Assembly (NCBI RefSeq): GCF_001644575.1
Contig: NZ_CP015596.1
Location: 3,472,001-3,536,000, forward strand
Length of the DNA stretch: 64,000 nucleotides
Source: Mycobacterium adipatum
Lineage (GTDB): Bacteria; Actinomycetota; Actinomycetes; Mycobacteriales; Mycobacteriaceae
Direction of reading: 5' to 3'
Shown piece by piece: positions 7,799 to 15,715 of this stretch (positions are counted from its first letter, which is position 1; each line of letters starts with the position of its first letter). The translations under genes and the position numbers were made by a program. Below the pieces are notes generated by a model. That model saw only the letters and a list, made by a program, of their open reading frames with translations. It made no database searches and was not told the DNA's origin.

Positions 7799-9709
7799 AC
7801 TCTTATGGCATTCCTTCGGGCTGGCGGCCACATCCAGGGCCGGGTTGCGGTCGAAGAACCCGAACGGTTTCAGCCAGAACGACACCACGTCCACCGGCAT
7901 CACCGGCCAGTCCTCGGGCCGGGTGATGTGGTGAATGCCGAACACGTACCAAAGCACCACATCGGTGTTCTCGATCGGCCGGTTGGCCTTGGTCCATTCG
8001 CCGAGACCCGTGTCAGCAACCGACTGGTTGACGAATTCCCCGGCCGGCCAGCGCTCCTCGGCGGTATTCGGTGTCACCCACAGCGCGTGGCCGATGACGT
8101 TGGCGCGCTGCAGCACCGGTGATTGCGCATCGAACATCGCCGGCAATGCCCCGGCGGGTACCAGCTTGTAGGACGGGTGGGTGCCCAGGCCGTTGACGAC
8201 GTTGGTGTTGACCACCTTCCAGGCGCGCTGGGTGGAGAAGTCGACGTCCTGTTTGCCCTCCTCCTCGGTGCGCAGCGCGACATTGCGGGTCACCAGCGAC
8301 AGACCGTACGGGTTGTCCGGGCCGGTCGGCTCGGCGTAGGACTCCGACATGAACACCGTGTTGTCGGTGCCGTCGATGTCCAGGTCGAGCCGCGCCACCA
8401 GGAAATGCTGGTGGAACGGGGCATACGTGCGTTCGTCGACGAGGGTGCCGTTGGGGTTCGTCTGGCCGGCCGCCAGCGGCGTGGTGACCATGATGCCGGT
8501 CGCGCGCACCTCGCACTCGATGTTGCCGTCCTGGTAGAGCCGCCAGTAGACCAGGTATTCGTAGTTGGCGACGGTGACGTGGAACGACAGCGTGAGCCTG
8601 CGGATCCGGCGCACCTCGGCGCCGGTGTCGTGATCGACGTGCTTCCACAGCACCGCCGCGTCTTCCTCGTGGATGCAGATCGCGTTGGCGATGGTGTAGG
8701 GCTCGCCCTTGCTGTTGTGCAGCACGGCATCGAGGTAGCGGATCTCGCCGAGACAGTCGCAGCCCAGCTCCAAGGACTGCGTCATGAATCCCAGGCCCCA
8801 CTCCCCGATATCGAACGCGGTGCGCCGATAGTGGTCGACCGACGAGTCGCGGTAGGGCACCACCATCTCGGCGAACGACATCCGGTGCGCGATGGAGCGG
8901 TCGAGGTCGCCGTCGCGGTACCGCACCGTGTGCAGCGTCATGCCCTCGCGGTAGTTGAAGCCGACCCGCAGCGACCAGTTCTGCCAGCGCAACAGATTGC
9001 CGTCCAGAGTGAACGACGGCCCCTCCGGCTGGGTGATGTGCAAGGGCTTGAGCGGTTCCCGGCGCGACGACGCACGGATGTGTTCCGGGATGTGCCGCGG
9101 TGCGTATTCGCCCATCACCGTGGGCATCTCGACGCTGCCGGTGTCCTCGACGCGCAGTAGCTCCATGGTGTTGAGGTCGATCACGCAGTGCAGTCCGCTG
9201 ACCAGATGTGCGTACGGGTTCATCCCCGGCCCATCCTTGAGCCAGGTGTCCGACCAGCCCAGTCGGCGGCCGCGGAACTCGTCGGGGATCACGGCGTCCC
9301 CGTAGGTCCAGGTGTCGACGAACACCCGGTCGATATCGGTGATGCCGCGCGCGGCCAGAGCGGCGAGGAAATCGGGATGTCGGCGCAGCATCTGGTCGCA
9401 TTCGACGAACTCGTCGACGGTGAAGTTCGGCTGCACCCCGGGCACGTGCTCGAACGACTCGACGCCACCGTCGGTCAGCGACACCACACCCTTGTAGGTG
9501 GCGTTGGACGCCCGTTCGAAGCACACCACGACGGCCCGCCGCGGCGGGACGGGCCCGTCGTGCTCGAACGCCACCAGTTCGGGCTTACCGGGTTCCGCCA
9601 GCTCGATGGAGGCGTATCGCCAACCCTCCCCGACACCGTGTTCGCGACCCAGGATCTCGGCGACCGCGGTGAATTCGTGGGGGCCCAGCGGGTCCAGCGG
9701 GTGTGTCAT
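7796..9709 (-). CDS. Copper-containing primary amine oxidase
   Basis: The 637-residue protein is a full-length bacterial copper amine oxidase. It oxidises a primary amine to aldehyde, ammonia and H2O2 with topaquinone and Cu(II). The Asn-Tyr-Glu-Tyr topaquinone site (VANYEYLVYW) is at residues 382-385, and the catalytic-base Asp is in FDIGEWGLG near residue 300. HEEDAAVLWKHVD and the HQHFLVARLD copper ligands follow. I see no signal peptide, so it is probably cytoplasmic as in Arthrobacter. The ATG at 9707-9709 was chosen over a longer arginine-rich extension. It lies between the esterase and phosphotransferase genes. The amine substrate is unknown. Confidence 0.95.
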   Translation of the reverse strand: MTHPLDPLGPHEFTAVAEILGREHGVGEGWRYASIELAEPGKPELVAFEHDGPVPPRRAVVVCFERASNATYKGVVSLTDGGVESFEHVPGVQPNFTVDEFVECDQMLRRHPDFLAALAARGITDIDRVFVDTWTYGDAVIPDEFRGRRLGWSDTWLKDGPGMNPYAHLVSGLHCVIDLNTMELLRVEDTGSVEMPTVMGEYAPRHIPEHIRASSRREPLKPLHITQPEGPSFTLDGNLLRWQNWSLRVGFNYREGMTLHTVRYRDGDLDRSIAHRMSFAEMVVPYRDSSVDHYRRTAFDIGEWGLGFMTQSLELGCDCLGEIRYLDAVLHNSKGEPYTIANAICIHEEDAAVLWKHVDHDTGAEVRRIRRLTLSFHVTVANYEYLVYWRLYQDGNIECEVRATGIMVTTPLAAGQTNPNGTLVDERTYAPFHQHFLVARLDLDIDGTDNTVFMSESYAEPTGPDNPYGLSLVTRNVALRTEEEGKQDVDFSTQRAWKVVNTNVVNGLGTHPSYKLVPAGALPAMFDAQSPVLQRANVIGHALWVTPNTAEERWPAGEFVNQSVADTGLGEWTKANRPIENTDVVLWYVFGIHHITRPEDWPVMPVDVVSFWLKPFGFFDRNPALDVAASPKECHKS

Positions 9710-9761
9710 CGGACAAAACAACCACACACGGCGCGGGGTCGCATGCGGTTCACGCCAACCG

Positions 9762-11273
9762 CTACCGCGCAGCCAGCGTGAAACCCTCCCAGGCCCGCCT
9801 GCGATCCGCGTCGGGGTCGTAGTGCAACCGGGTCTGGCGGTCGAACACCAGGACGGCGCGCATGCTCTGCTCGTAGCGCGGCCAGCCCTCGCCGGGGTGG
9901 CCGATACGGCTGAACTCGCCCCACCGGGTCTGCATCTCCCGGCTGACCCGCTTGGCCGAGCTGCGGTCACCGCCCGCGGTGAGCAGCGCGCCGAGTCGGG
10001 TGCGGTAGATGCCGAACACCGCCAGCAATTCGGTGGCGTGCGTGGCGCCCAGACCGGACCAGCTCAGAACACGCGGGGCGTAGTCGTAGCGGTAGAAGTG
10101 GGTCGGGGCGTGCATGCTGTGCGCCTGGGCGATATCCCATGCGGCCGTGCCGAATGCGAAGTCCCCGCCCAGGCGGATACAGGCCCGTTTGCTGGGATAG
10201 TCCGGATACGCCCCGACGATCCGGTCGCGGGTTGCGGTGTCGGCATCGGCCAACAACATCTCGATGGTCTGTTCGGTCATCGGTAGCAGCTGCATGAACC
10301 GGGTGAACAGTTTGCCCTCATCGGCGTTGGTGCCCACGATCATCGGCAGCCGGTGCGCGGTGCCGGTCCGCATGGCGTGCAGCGGGTCCTCCGGCAGCAG
10401 TTCGGTACCGCTGGTCGGACCGGCCGGAAACGCCCCTGGCATATCCCGCCCGCCACGGGCGATCAGTTTGTCCAGCGCGGTGACCAATTCGGCGGGGCGG
10501 GCCGACATCACGGCCGCCGCGCCGTCGCGGGCGCTAGCGCCGAGCAGCCCGGCGAACTGCTCGGCGAAGATCGGTGCGGCCTCCGCGGTGCGCACCATGC
10601 CCGAGGCGGGGCTCTGTGAGATTGCCTGCGCGAAAAGACCTTTGGCAGCGGGGACGGCCATCAGTGTGGCCACCGCGTGCGCTCCGGCGCTCTCGCCGAA
10701 GATCGTCACGTTATCCGGGTCGCCGCCGAACACCGCGATGTTCTCGCGCACCCAGCGCAGCGCGAGCACCAGGTCGGCCAGGAACAGGTTGCCGTCGATC
10801 GGGTGCTCGGCGGTGGACAGCGAGGACAGATCCAGGCAGCCCAGCGCACCCAACCGGTAGTTGACCGACACGTAGACGCAACCGCGCCGGGCCAGCGCCA
10901 CCCCGTCATAGACCGGCGTCGCCGAACTGCCCATGATGTAGCCGCCGCCGTGGATGAAGAACATCACCGGCAGCGGACCTTCAGTGTCAGGTTCCTCCGG
11001 CGCCACCACATTGATTGTCAGGCAATCCTCGCTCATGGGCTGGTATCTGCCGACGCCGGTCAGCGTGTACATCTTCTGCTGGGGCGCGCAGTAGGTGAAC
11101 CCGTGGCAGTAGCGCACCCCGGGCCACGGGTCGGCGGGTACCGGCAAGCGATAGCGCCGGGGGCCCACCGGCGGCTTGGCGTAGGGGATGGATCGCCATC
11201 GATGCACCCCGTTGCGGGTGAATCCTTCGATGGTCCCGGTGCTGATACGAACCCGGACGGTGTGTTCGTGCAT
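9762..11273 (-). CDS. Type B carboxylesterase (alpha/beta hydrolase)
   Basis: The 503-residue protein carries the complete carboxylesterase signature. VMFFIHGGGYIMGS forms the oxyanion hole (about residue 105), GESAGAHAVA holds the nucleophile Ser (about 193), TNADEGKLF the acidic residue (about 314), and GATHATELLAVFG the His (about 411). SEDCLTINVVAPE is the other family motif. It hydrolyses esters or amides of unknown identity. The ATG at 11271-11273 is preceded by TAACGT seven bases upstream. It is the first gene of a cluster with amine oxidase (52-bp gap) and phosphotransferase, so an amine ester or amide may be the pathway substrate (inference). Confidence 0.92.
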   Translation of the reverse strand: MHEHTVRVRISTGTIEGFTRNGVHRWRSIPYAKPPVGPRRYRLPVPADPWPGVRYCHGFTYCAPQQKMYTLTGVGRYQPMSEDCLTINVVAPEEPDTEGPLPVMFFIHGGGYIMGSSATPVYDGVALARRGCVYVSVNYRLGALGCLDLSSLSTAEHPIDGNLFLADLVLALRWVRENIAVFGGDPDNVTIFGESAGAHAVATLMAVPAAKGLFAQAISQSPASGMVRTAEAAPIFAEQFAGLLGASARDGAAAVMSARPAELVTALDKLIARGGRDMPGAFPAGPTSGTELLPEDPLHAMRTGTAHRLPMIVGTNADEGKLFTRFMQLLPMTEQTIEMLLADADTATRDRIVGAYPDYPSKRACIRLGGDFAFGTAAWDIAQAHSMHAPTHFYRYDYAPRVLSWSGLGATHATELLAVFGIYRTRLGALLTAGGDRSSAKRVSREMQTRWGEFSRIGHPGEGWPRYEQSMRAVLVFDRQTRLHYDPDADRRRAWEGFTLAAR

Positions 11274-11326
11274 GACGCCGACGTTAGCGAAGATCCGGCC
11301 GTTCGCCGTGTCGAAGCGCACCCCGC

Positions 11327-11332
11327 TACCCT
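11327..11332 (+). promoter_or_regulatory. -10 hexamer of leaderless promoter for lipoprotein gene
   Basis: TACCCT ends exactly six bases before the ATG at 11339 and there is no ribosome binding site, the standard layout of a mycobacterial leaderless promoter. Confidence 0.5.
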
Positions 11333-11338
11333 TGATCG

Positions 11339-12028
11339 ATGCGGTTGGTGTTGTTGATGGTGGCGTCTGCCCTGGTGGCGGGCTGTTCGCAGACGCTGGA
11401 CTCGCAGAGCTCCACGGCCCGCACCCCGCTGACCGTGCCGGCGCCGAGCGTTACCAGCGGTGCGTCGCCCTCCCCCGCCACCACCTCCGCGGCGACCTCG
11501 CCGCCAACCATCGCCGCCGGCGCGGCGATCGATGAGGTCATCTCCCGGGTCGAGGCCGGCACGCCGGCCGCCCCCGAGGATTTCGGGTCCATGTCCCGGG
11601 ACGGGGCAATCACCGCGCTCGACGGCGGCGTCGCCTTCAGCACCGACACCGTCAGCTGCGTCAGCACACCGAAGTACCGGGACGCGATGCTGTCGTGCTT
11701 GGTGGATCTCACCAATCCGCCACCCCGACCCCCCGATGTGTTCACCGTGTGGAAGGGCAACTGGGTCGATTTCGACGGCTCCAGCGTGGAAATCGGATCG
11801 CAGCACGGAGATCCGGGACCCTTCGTCGACGGCGAGGGTGCCGCATTGCCGGCGGGTTCGTCGATCGCGTTCGGCGACTTCCGCTGCCGCGCCGACGCCG
11901 ATGCCGTGCTGTGCGTCAACTACGCCGAGCGCTCCGCGGTGCAGTTGAGCGCCGACGGCGTCGACGGATTCGGCTGCCTGGCCGAGTCGCAGGCACCACC
12001 GGGCATCGGAGTGCGGATGTCGTGCTAG
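11339..12028 (+). CDS. Putative lipoprotein, function unknown
   Basis: The 229-residue protein starts with a short signal sequence ending in the lipobox LVAGC (Cys at residue 16), so it is predicted to be a lipoprotein on the outer face of the cytoplasmic membrane. A Ser/Thr/Ala/Pro-rich linker runs to about residue 70. A globular domain follows with four Cys residues (SCVSTPKYRDAMLSCLVDL, FRCRADADAVLCVN) plus two near the end, likely disulfide-bonded. I do not recognise the domain. It is divergent from the esterase and its last four bases overlap the convergent lipoprotein gene. Confidence 0.8.
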   Translation: MRLVLLMVASALVAGCSQTLDSQSSTARTPLTVPAPSVTSGASPSPATTSAATSPPTIAAGAAIDEVISRVEAGTPAAPEDFGSMSRDGAITALDGGVAFSTDTVSCVSTPKYRDAMLSCLVDLTNPPPRPPDVFTVWKGNWVDFDGSSVEIGSQHGDPGPFVDGEGAALPAGSSIAFGDFRCRADADAVLCVNYAERSAVQLSADGVDGFGCLAESQAPPGIGVRMSC

Positions 12029-12693
12029 AGCCGGAAGTCGCCGTCGACGACCTGCAGCGTGACCACCTGACCGTTGATGTCGGCGGTGCCCTTCCCCTCC
12101 CCGAGCGATAGGATCGGCGAGGCCGGTCCCAGCTTGCGGGTATTGCGGATACGATCACGGAATTCCTTGCTGCTCAAGGCTTTCACATCGACCGTAGGTT
12201 CCGGACCGGGATCGTGTTGCACCCCGGTGGCCGAGTCGCCGGGACGCACCACCCAGGTGGCCCGCACCCCGCGCACCTCGCCGGTGTACATCCCGGCCGG
12301 CGCGGACACCGGGGCGGCGGTGAACCGATATGCCACGCCGTTCATGGTCAGATCGCCGACCACATCGGTGCCGTCGACCGATGCGGAAAGCGTGTCGCGG
12401 AACTTGCCGGTGATGTCGATACGCCCCTCGGCCTGATCGCCGAAGAACCACGCCTCATCATCGACACCGTTGCAGGCGTAGGCCGCCACCCGGTCACCGT
12501 CGACTGCGATACCGAGGGTCATGGTCTTGCCACCAGCGGCCGGCATATCGGCGATGTACTTGCCCGACTGCGGGAACGAAGCTTCTGCCGCGGGCGGTGA
12601 CATGGTGGCCGTGGTGCTGGCGCCGCCCGAGCAGGCGGTCAGTACCAGCATGGCGGCGGCGCCCACGAGCAGGGCGGGAGTGTGCGATCTCAT
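12025..12693 (-). CDS. Putative lipoprotein, function unknown
   Basis: The 222-residue protein has a lipobox LTACS (Cys near residue 21) after a hydrophobic signal sequence, then a Gly/Ser/Thr/Ala-rich linker. The body holds repeated beta-strand-like stretches (MTLGIAVDGDRVAAYACNGVD, ITGKFRDTLSASVDGTDVVG), suggesting a beta-rich exported domain. It resembles mycobacterial exported proteins of unknown role but I cannot name it. Its stop overlaps the convergent lipoprotein gene by four bases. Confidence 0.78.
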   Translation of the reverse strand: MRSHTPALLVGAAAMLVLTACSGGASTTATMSPPAAEASFPQSGKYIADMPAAGGKTMTLGIAVDGDRVAAYACNGVDDEAWFFGDQAEGRIDITGKFRDTLSASVDGTDVVGDLTMNGVAYRFTAAPVSAPAGMYTGEVRGVRATWVVRPGDSATGVQHDPGPEPTVDVKALSSKEFRDRIRNTRKLGPASPILSLGEGKGTADINGQVVTLQVVDGDFRL

Positions 12694-12796
12694 CTGCTCA
12701 GCGTGCTCCGCCGCGGCCCGGCGCGCATGAATTTTAGCTGGAGATCGGGTGGAGAAAGCCGAGTCAGGTATGCCGGGAGCAACGCAACGACGCGGA

Positions 12797-14005
12797 TCAG
12801 AGCAGAAAGGCAGCCAGCTCGGTGCGGAACACCTGCCAGCCTGGTTCGGTCCCGGTGAGCAGATGGTTGTTGCTGTTCAGCGCCACCAGCCGGGAGTCGG
12901 GGATCAGTGCCGCGAGTTCCTCCCCGTACCGCATCGGGACGCGGCGGTCATCGGCGGAATGCATGATGAGTGTCGGGCACGAGACCCGCTGAGCCTCGTC
13001 ACGCACATCGATACGACCGAACTCGTCGAGGAACCGTACCGCGTTCTCCGGCGAGGTGGTGCGGCGTTGTAGACGGTCGAAAGCCTCCCAGTCCGCCCGG
13101 GTGCCGTCGGGCTGGAACTGCGCGGCGAACACCTGCCGGAACGCGGGATCATCACGGCCCCAACCGACCCTGGCCAAGTCCAGATCCAGTGCCGCGGCCC
13201 GCTTTTCGTCCTCCCCCACCGCGCGCACGGCACGCCCGCGGGCGTAGGCGCCACACAGCACCAGATGCGACACCCGCTCAGGATGGCGCGCCGCGTAGGC
13301 CACCGCCACCGCGCCGCCCTGCGACACCCCGAGCAGCGGAAAGCGCTGCAGCCCAAGCGCCTCGACCACCGACTCCAGATCGGTGACCCAATCGTCAAAG
13401 GTGAAGTCCCCGATGTCCCAGTCCGAGAGACCGCAGCCGCGTTCGTCGTACCGGATGAAAGTGTGCGCACGCGCGAGATCTCGTACCCAGTGCCGCCACA
13501 CCGGGCTCTCGATGTCATAGCCGAGGTGGGTCATCCAGTTGGCCGCCCGCACCAACGGCGGGCCGTCACCGGCCACTGCATACGCCAAACGCACCCCGTC
13601 GGCGGCCCGGCAGAAGGCGATGTGCTGGCGGGGCGGCGAGGCCTGCTCCGGCGCGGCGACCACGGCTTCGGTCAGGGTGCCGACGAACTGGTAGCCCCGG
13701 CCCCGGACGGTACGGATGAAGCGCTGGGATTCTCCGTCGTCACCGAGCGCTCGTCGGGCGGCCTTGATCCGGCTGGTCAGCGCGGCCTCGCCGACGAACC
13801 GGCCGCCCCACACCGAGTCGAAGAGCTCCTCCTTGGTGACAACCCGGTCGTGGTGGGACACCAGGTGGGTCAGAACATCGAACACCTGGGGCTCGACGTG
13901 CACCGGGTGGCCGGCGCGGCGCAGCTCATAGCGTCGGGCGTCCAGCACGAACTCACCGAATCGCCAGACGGCGTCCGGCGGGTCAGGCGGAAGGGGTGTG
14001 GTCAC
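12797..14005 (-). CDS. Winged-helix DNA-binding domain fused to an alpha/beta hydrolase
   Basis: This is a 402-residue fusion. Residues about 12-110 form an OmpR/PhoB-type winged helix (FGEFVLDARRYELRR, EPQVFDVLTHLVSHHDRVVTKEELFDSVW, SRIKAARRALGDDG, TVRGRGYQFVG). Residues about 128-400 form an alpha/beta hydrolase with the nucleophile elbow GVSQGG, the acidic region HSADDRRVP and a late HLLTG His. It may sense or hydrolyse an ester-type ligand while binding DNA. There is no receiver domain. The start is GTG at 14003-14005, 18 bp after the zinc-ribbon-like gene. The architecture is known in actinobacteria but its role is unclear. Confidence 0.85.
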   Translation of the reverse strand: MTTPLPPDPPDAVWRFGEFVLDARRYELRRAGHPVHVEPQVFDVLTHLVSHHDRVVTKEELFDSVWGGRFVGEAALTSRIKAARRALGDDGESQRFIRTVRGRGYQFVGTLTEAVVAAPEQASPPRQHIAFCRAADGVRLAYAVAGDGPPLVRAANWMTHLGYDIESPVWRHWVRDLARAHTFIRYDERGCGLSDWDIGDFTFDDWVTDLESVVEALGLQRFPLLGVSQGGAVAVAYAARHPERVSHLVLCGAYARGRAVRAVGEDEKRAAALDLDLARVGWGRDDPAFRQVFAAQFQPDGTRADWEAFDRLQRRTTSPENAVRFLDEFGRIDVRDEAQRVSCPTLIMHSADDRRVPMRYGEELAALIPDSRLVALNSNNHLLTGTEPGWQVFRTELAAFLL

Positions 14006-14023
14006 GACCGGTGCCCGCGTCCG

Positions 14024-14422
14024 TCAGCGCCAGCCGTCGGCGGCCTTCGCCGCCTGCAGCAGTGCCTCACACAGCTCGCGCAACTCCGTGCCGACAACAC
14101 CTTCGTCGGCGGCGATCGCGACATCCTCGGCGGCGCAACGGACCTGATAGATGCGGTCGGACAGATCGGCAGCCTCGTCGGCGGTGAGCACCACCGCGTC
14201 GGGGGCCAACGAGGTGCCCTTGACCTGGGCACGCTGTTCGTAGGCACGCTGCCGGCAAGATTGGCGGCAGTACTGGCGCCGCCTGCCCATACCCGCATCG
14301 GGAACTTCGCGGCCGCACCAGCGGCACGGCTGGGGCCGATTGCGCCGTCGCGCAGCGGATGTACCAGGCGTTGCGGATGTCACGCGCCGACTGTAGACCG
14401 CCGGACCGGGAGTGCCCAGCAT
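14024..14422 (-). CDS. Small basic Cys-rich protein, function unknown
   Basis: The protein has about 132 residues, with a later GTG start near 14383 giving about 119. It is recognisable as a conserved mycobacterial protein encoded divergently from rbpA. The central PCRWCGREV and RRQYCRQSCRQRAYEQRA give a CxxC plus CxxxC arrangement, which looks like a small zinc-binding element, embedded in a strongly basic region. The C-terminal half is acidic and helical (VLTADEAADLSDRIYQVRCAAEDVA in parts). Nucleic-acid binding is plausible but unproven. Confidence 0.7.
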   Translation of the reverse strand: MLGTPGPAVYSRRVTSATPGTSAARRRNRPQPCRWCGREVPDAGMGRRRQYCRQSCRQRAYEQRAQVKGTSLAPDAVVLTADEAADLSDRIYQVRCAAEDVAIAADEGVVGTELRELCEALLQAAKAADGWR

Positions 14423-14448
14423 CTGCCGTATCCTGGTGGATTGAAGTC

Positions 14449-14475
14449 GGGAACTTCGCGCGGGTCCGCCGCGTT
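14449..14475 (+). promoter_or_regulatory. Sigma-E/H-type promoter of rbpA
   Basis: GGGAAC at 14449-14454 and CGTT at 14472-14475 are separated by 17 bases, matching the consensus of stress ECF sigma factors (SigE/SigH; SigR in Streptomyces). It lies about 42 bases upstream of the rbpA start, leaving room for a short leader with its own ribosome binding site. rbpA of Streptomyces coelicolor is known to be SigR-dependent, which supports the reading. Confidence 0.6.
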
Positions 14476-14516
14476 GATCATCCGGACGAATTGCGCGTGT
14501 TGAAGGAGAGTTGACG

Positions 14517-14852
14517 ATGGCTGATCGTGTTCTGAGGGGCAGCCGGCTCGGCGCCGTGAGCTACGAGACCGACCGCAACCATGACCTGGCCCCCCGCCAG
14601 GTGGCGCGCTACCGCACCGATAACGGTGAGGAGTTCGAGGTTCCGTTCGCCGACGACGCCGAGATCCCCGGCACCTGGCCCTGCCGCAACGGCATGGAAG
14701 GCACCCTGATCGATGGCGACGTCCCGGAGCCCAAGAAGGTGAAGCCGCCCCGGACGCACTGGGACATGCTGCTGGAGCGGCGTTCGGTGGAGGAGCTCGA
14801 GGAACTGCTCAAGGAGCGCCTCGACATCATCAAGACCCGCCGTCGCGGCTGA
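14517..14852 (+). CDS. rbpA: RNA polymerase-binding protein RbpA
   Basis: RbpA is an actinobacterial RNA polymerase accessory factor that binds the core enzyme and group 1/2 sigma factors and stabilises the open complex. It also affects rifampicin tolerance. The 111-residue length equals that of M. tuberculosis RbpA and the sequence is nearly the same: MADRVLRGSRLGAVSYETDR at the N-terminus, a core domain around TWPCRNGMEGTLIDGD, and a C-terminal sigma-interacting helix (HWDMLLERRSVEELEELLKE). The ATG at 14517 is preceded by AAGGAGAG. TTG at 14511 is in frame but would abolish that spacing. Confidence 0.97.
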   Translation: MADRVLRGSRLGAVSYETDRNHDLAPRQVARYRTDNGEEFEVPFADDAEIPGTWPCRNGMEGTLIDGDVPEPKKVKPPRTHWDMLLERRSVEELEELLKERLDIIKTRRRG

Positions 14853-14873
14853 TACCGCCGCAGGCACAACCCA

Positions 14874-14943
14874 CGAGCGTGCGTGATCGCGCGCCGGCAC
14901 CCGGTGTGTCGGCCGCGGACACGCACGCTCGCGGTGTTTTTTT
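14874..14943 (+). terminator. Rho-independent terminator after rbpA
   Basis: CGAGCGTGCGTG (14874-14885) pairs perfectly with CACGCACGCTCG (14920-14931). The 34-base loop contains a smaller possible stem (GCCG/CGGC). A run of seven T follows at 14937-14943. It lies between the convergent ends of rbpA and ppm1, and the T-run reaches the ppm1 stop codon. Confidence 0.85.
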
Positions 14944-15715
14944 ACAGCGAGGCGGGCCGGCTGCTGACGCCCCGGGCGCGATCGATGCGCCCCCGCATTC
15001 CCCACTCGGCGACCTTGAACATCGCCTCGCGAATGTTCGATCCGCTCATCTTGGACACGCCCAGCTCGCGTTCGGAGAAGGTGATGGGCACCTCGACCAC
15101 GGTGAAACCGGCATTGATGGCCCGCCAGGTGAGGTCGATCTGGAAGCAGTACCCCTTCGAGTCCACCGCGGACAGTTCGATCTTCTCCAGCACCTCGCGC
15201 CGGTAAGCCCGATAGCCGGCGGTGATGTCTCGGATGTCGACGCCCAGCAGCACCCGCGAGTAGGTGTTTGCCGTGCGTGACAGCGCCAGGCGCCGCCACG
15301 GCCAGTTACGGACCGTGCCGCCGGGCACGTAGCGCGAACCGATCGCCACATCGGCGCCACCGTCGACGGCGGCGAGCAGCCGGCCCAGCTCCTCGGGGGC
15401 GTGGCTGCCGTCGGCGTCCATCTCGACCAGGACGGTGTATTCACGGTTCAGACCCCACTCGAAGCCGGCCAGGTACGCCGCTCCCAGGCCGTCCTTGCTG
15501 ACCCGGTGCATGACGTGAATCCGGTCGGGGTCCGCGAGCGAGAGTTCGTCGGCGAGCCGACCGGTGCCATCGGGGCTGCCGTCGTCGACGACCAGGACGT
15601 GCACGTCCGGCTGAGCAGCATGGACCCGTCCCACGATCAACGGCAGGTTCTCCCGTTCGTTGTAGGTGGGGATGATCACCAGCGTGCGCCGGCTCGGCGA
15701 CACCAGATCGCTCAT
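14942..15715 (-). CDS. ppm1: Polyprenol monophosphomannose synthase
   Basis: This GT-A family 2 glycosyltransferase transfers mannose from GDP-mannose to polyprenyl phosphate, giving the mannose donor for lipomannan, lipoarabinomannan and glycoprotein mannosylation. The 257 residues carry [36 protein letters not shown] (metal-binding acidic motif) and [16 protein letters not shown], all typical of dolichol-phosphate-mannose synthases. It is encoded separately from Lnt and overlaps it as ATGA at 15712-15715. In M. tuberculosis the two are one fused protein, whereas M. smegmatis has two genes. Confidence 0.95.
   Translation of the reverse strand: MSDLVSPSRRTLVIIPTYNERENLPLIVGRVHAAQPDVHVLVVDDGSPDGTGRLADELSLADPDRIHVMHRVSKDGLGAAYLAGFEWGLNREYTVLVEMDADGSHAPEELGRLLAAVDGGADVAIGSRYVPGGTVRNWPWRRLALSRTANTYSRVLLGVDIRDITAGYRAYRREVLEKIELSAVDSKGYCFQIDLTWRAINAGFTVVEVPITFSERELGVSKMSGSNIREAMFKVAEWGMRGRIDRARGVSSRPASL

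Noticed and set aside
5709..7934. 741-codon open frame opposite the kinase fusion
   Set aside because: It is the antisense shadow of a gene with intact kinase motifs, and its composition (Arg, Gly, His, Gln) is not protein-like.
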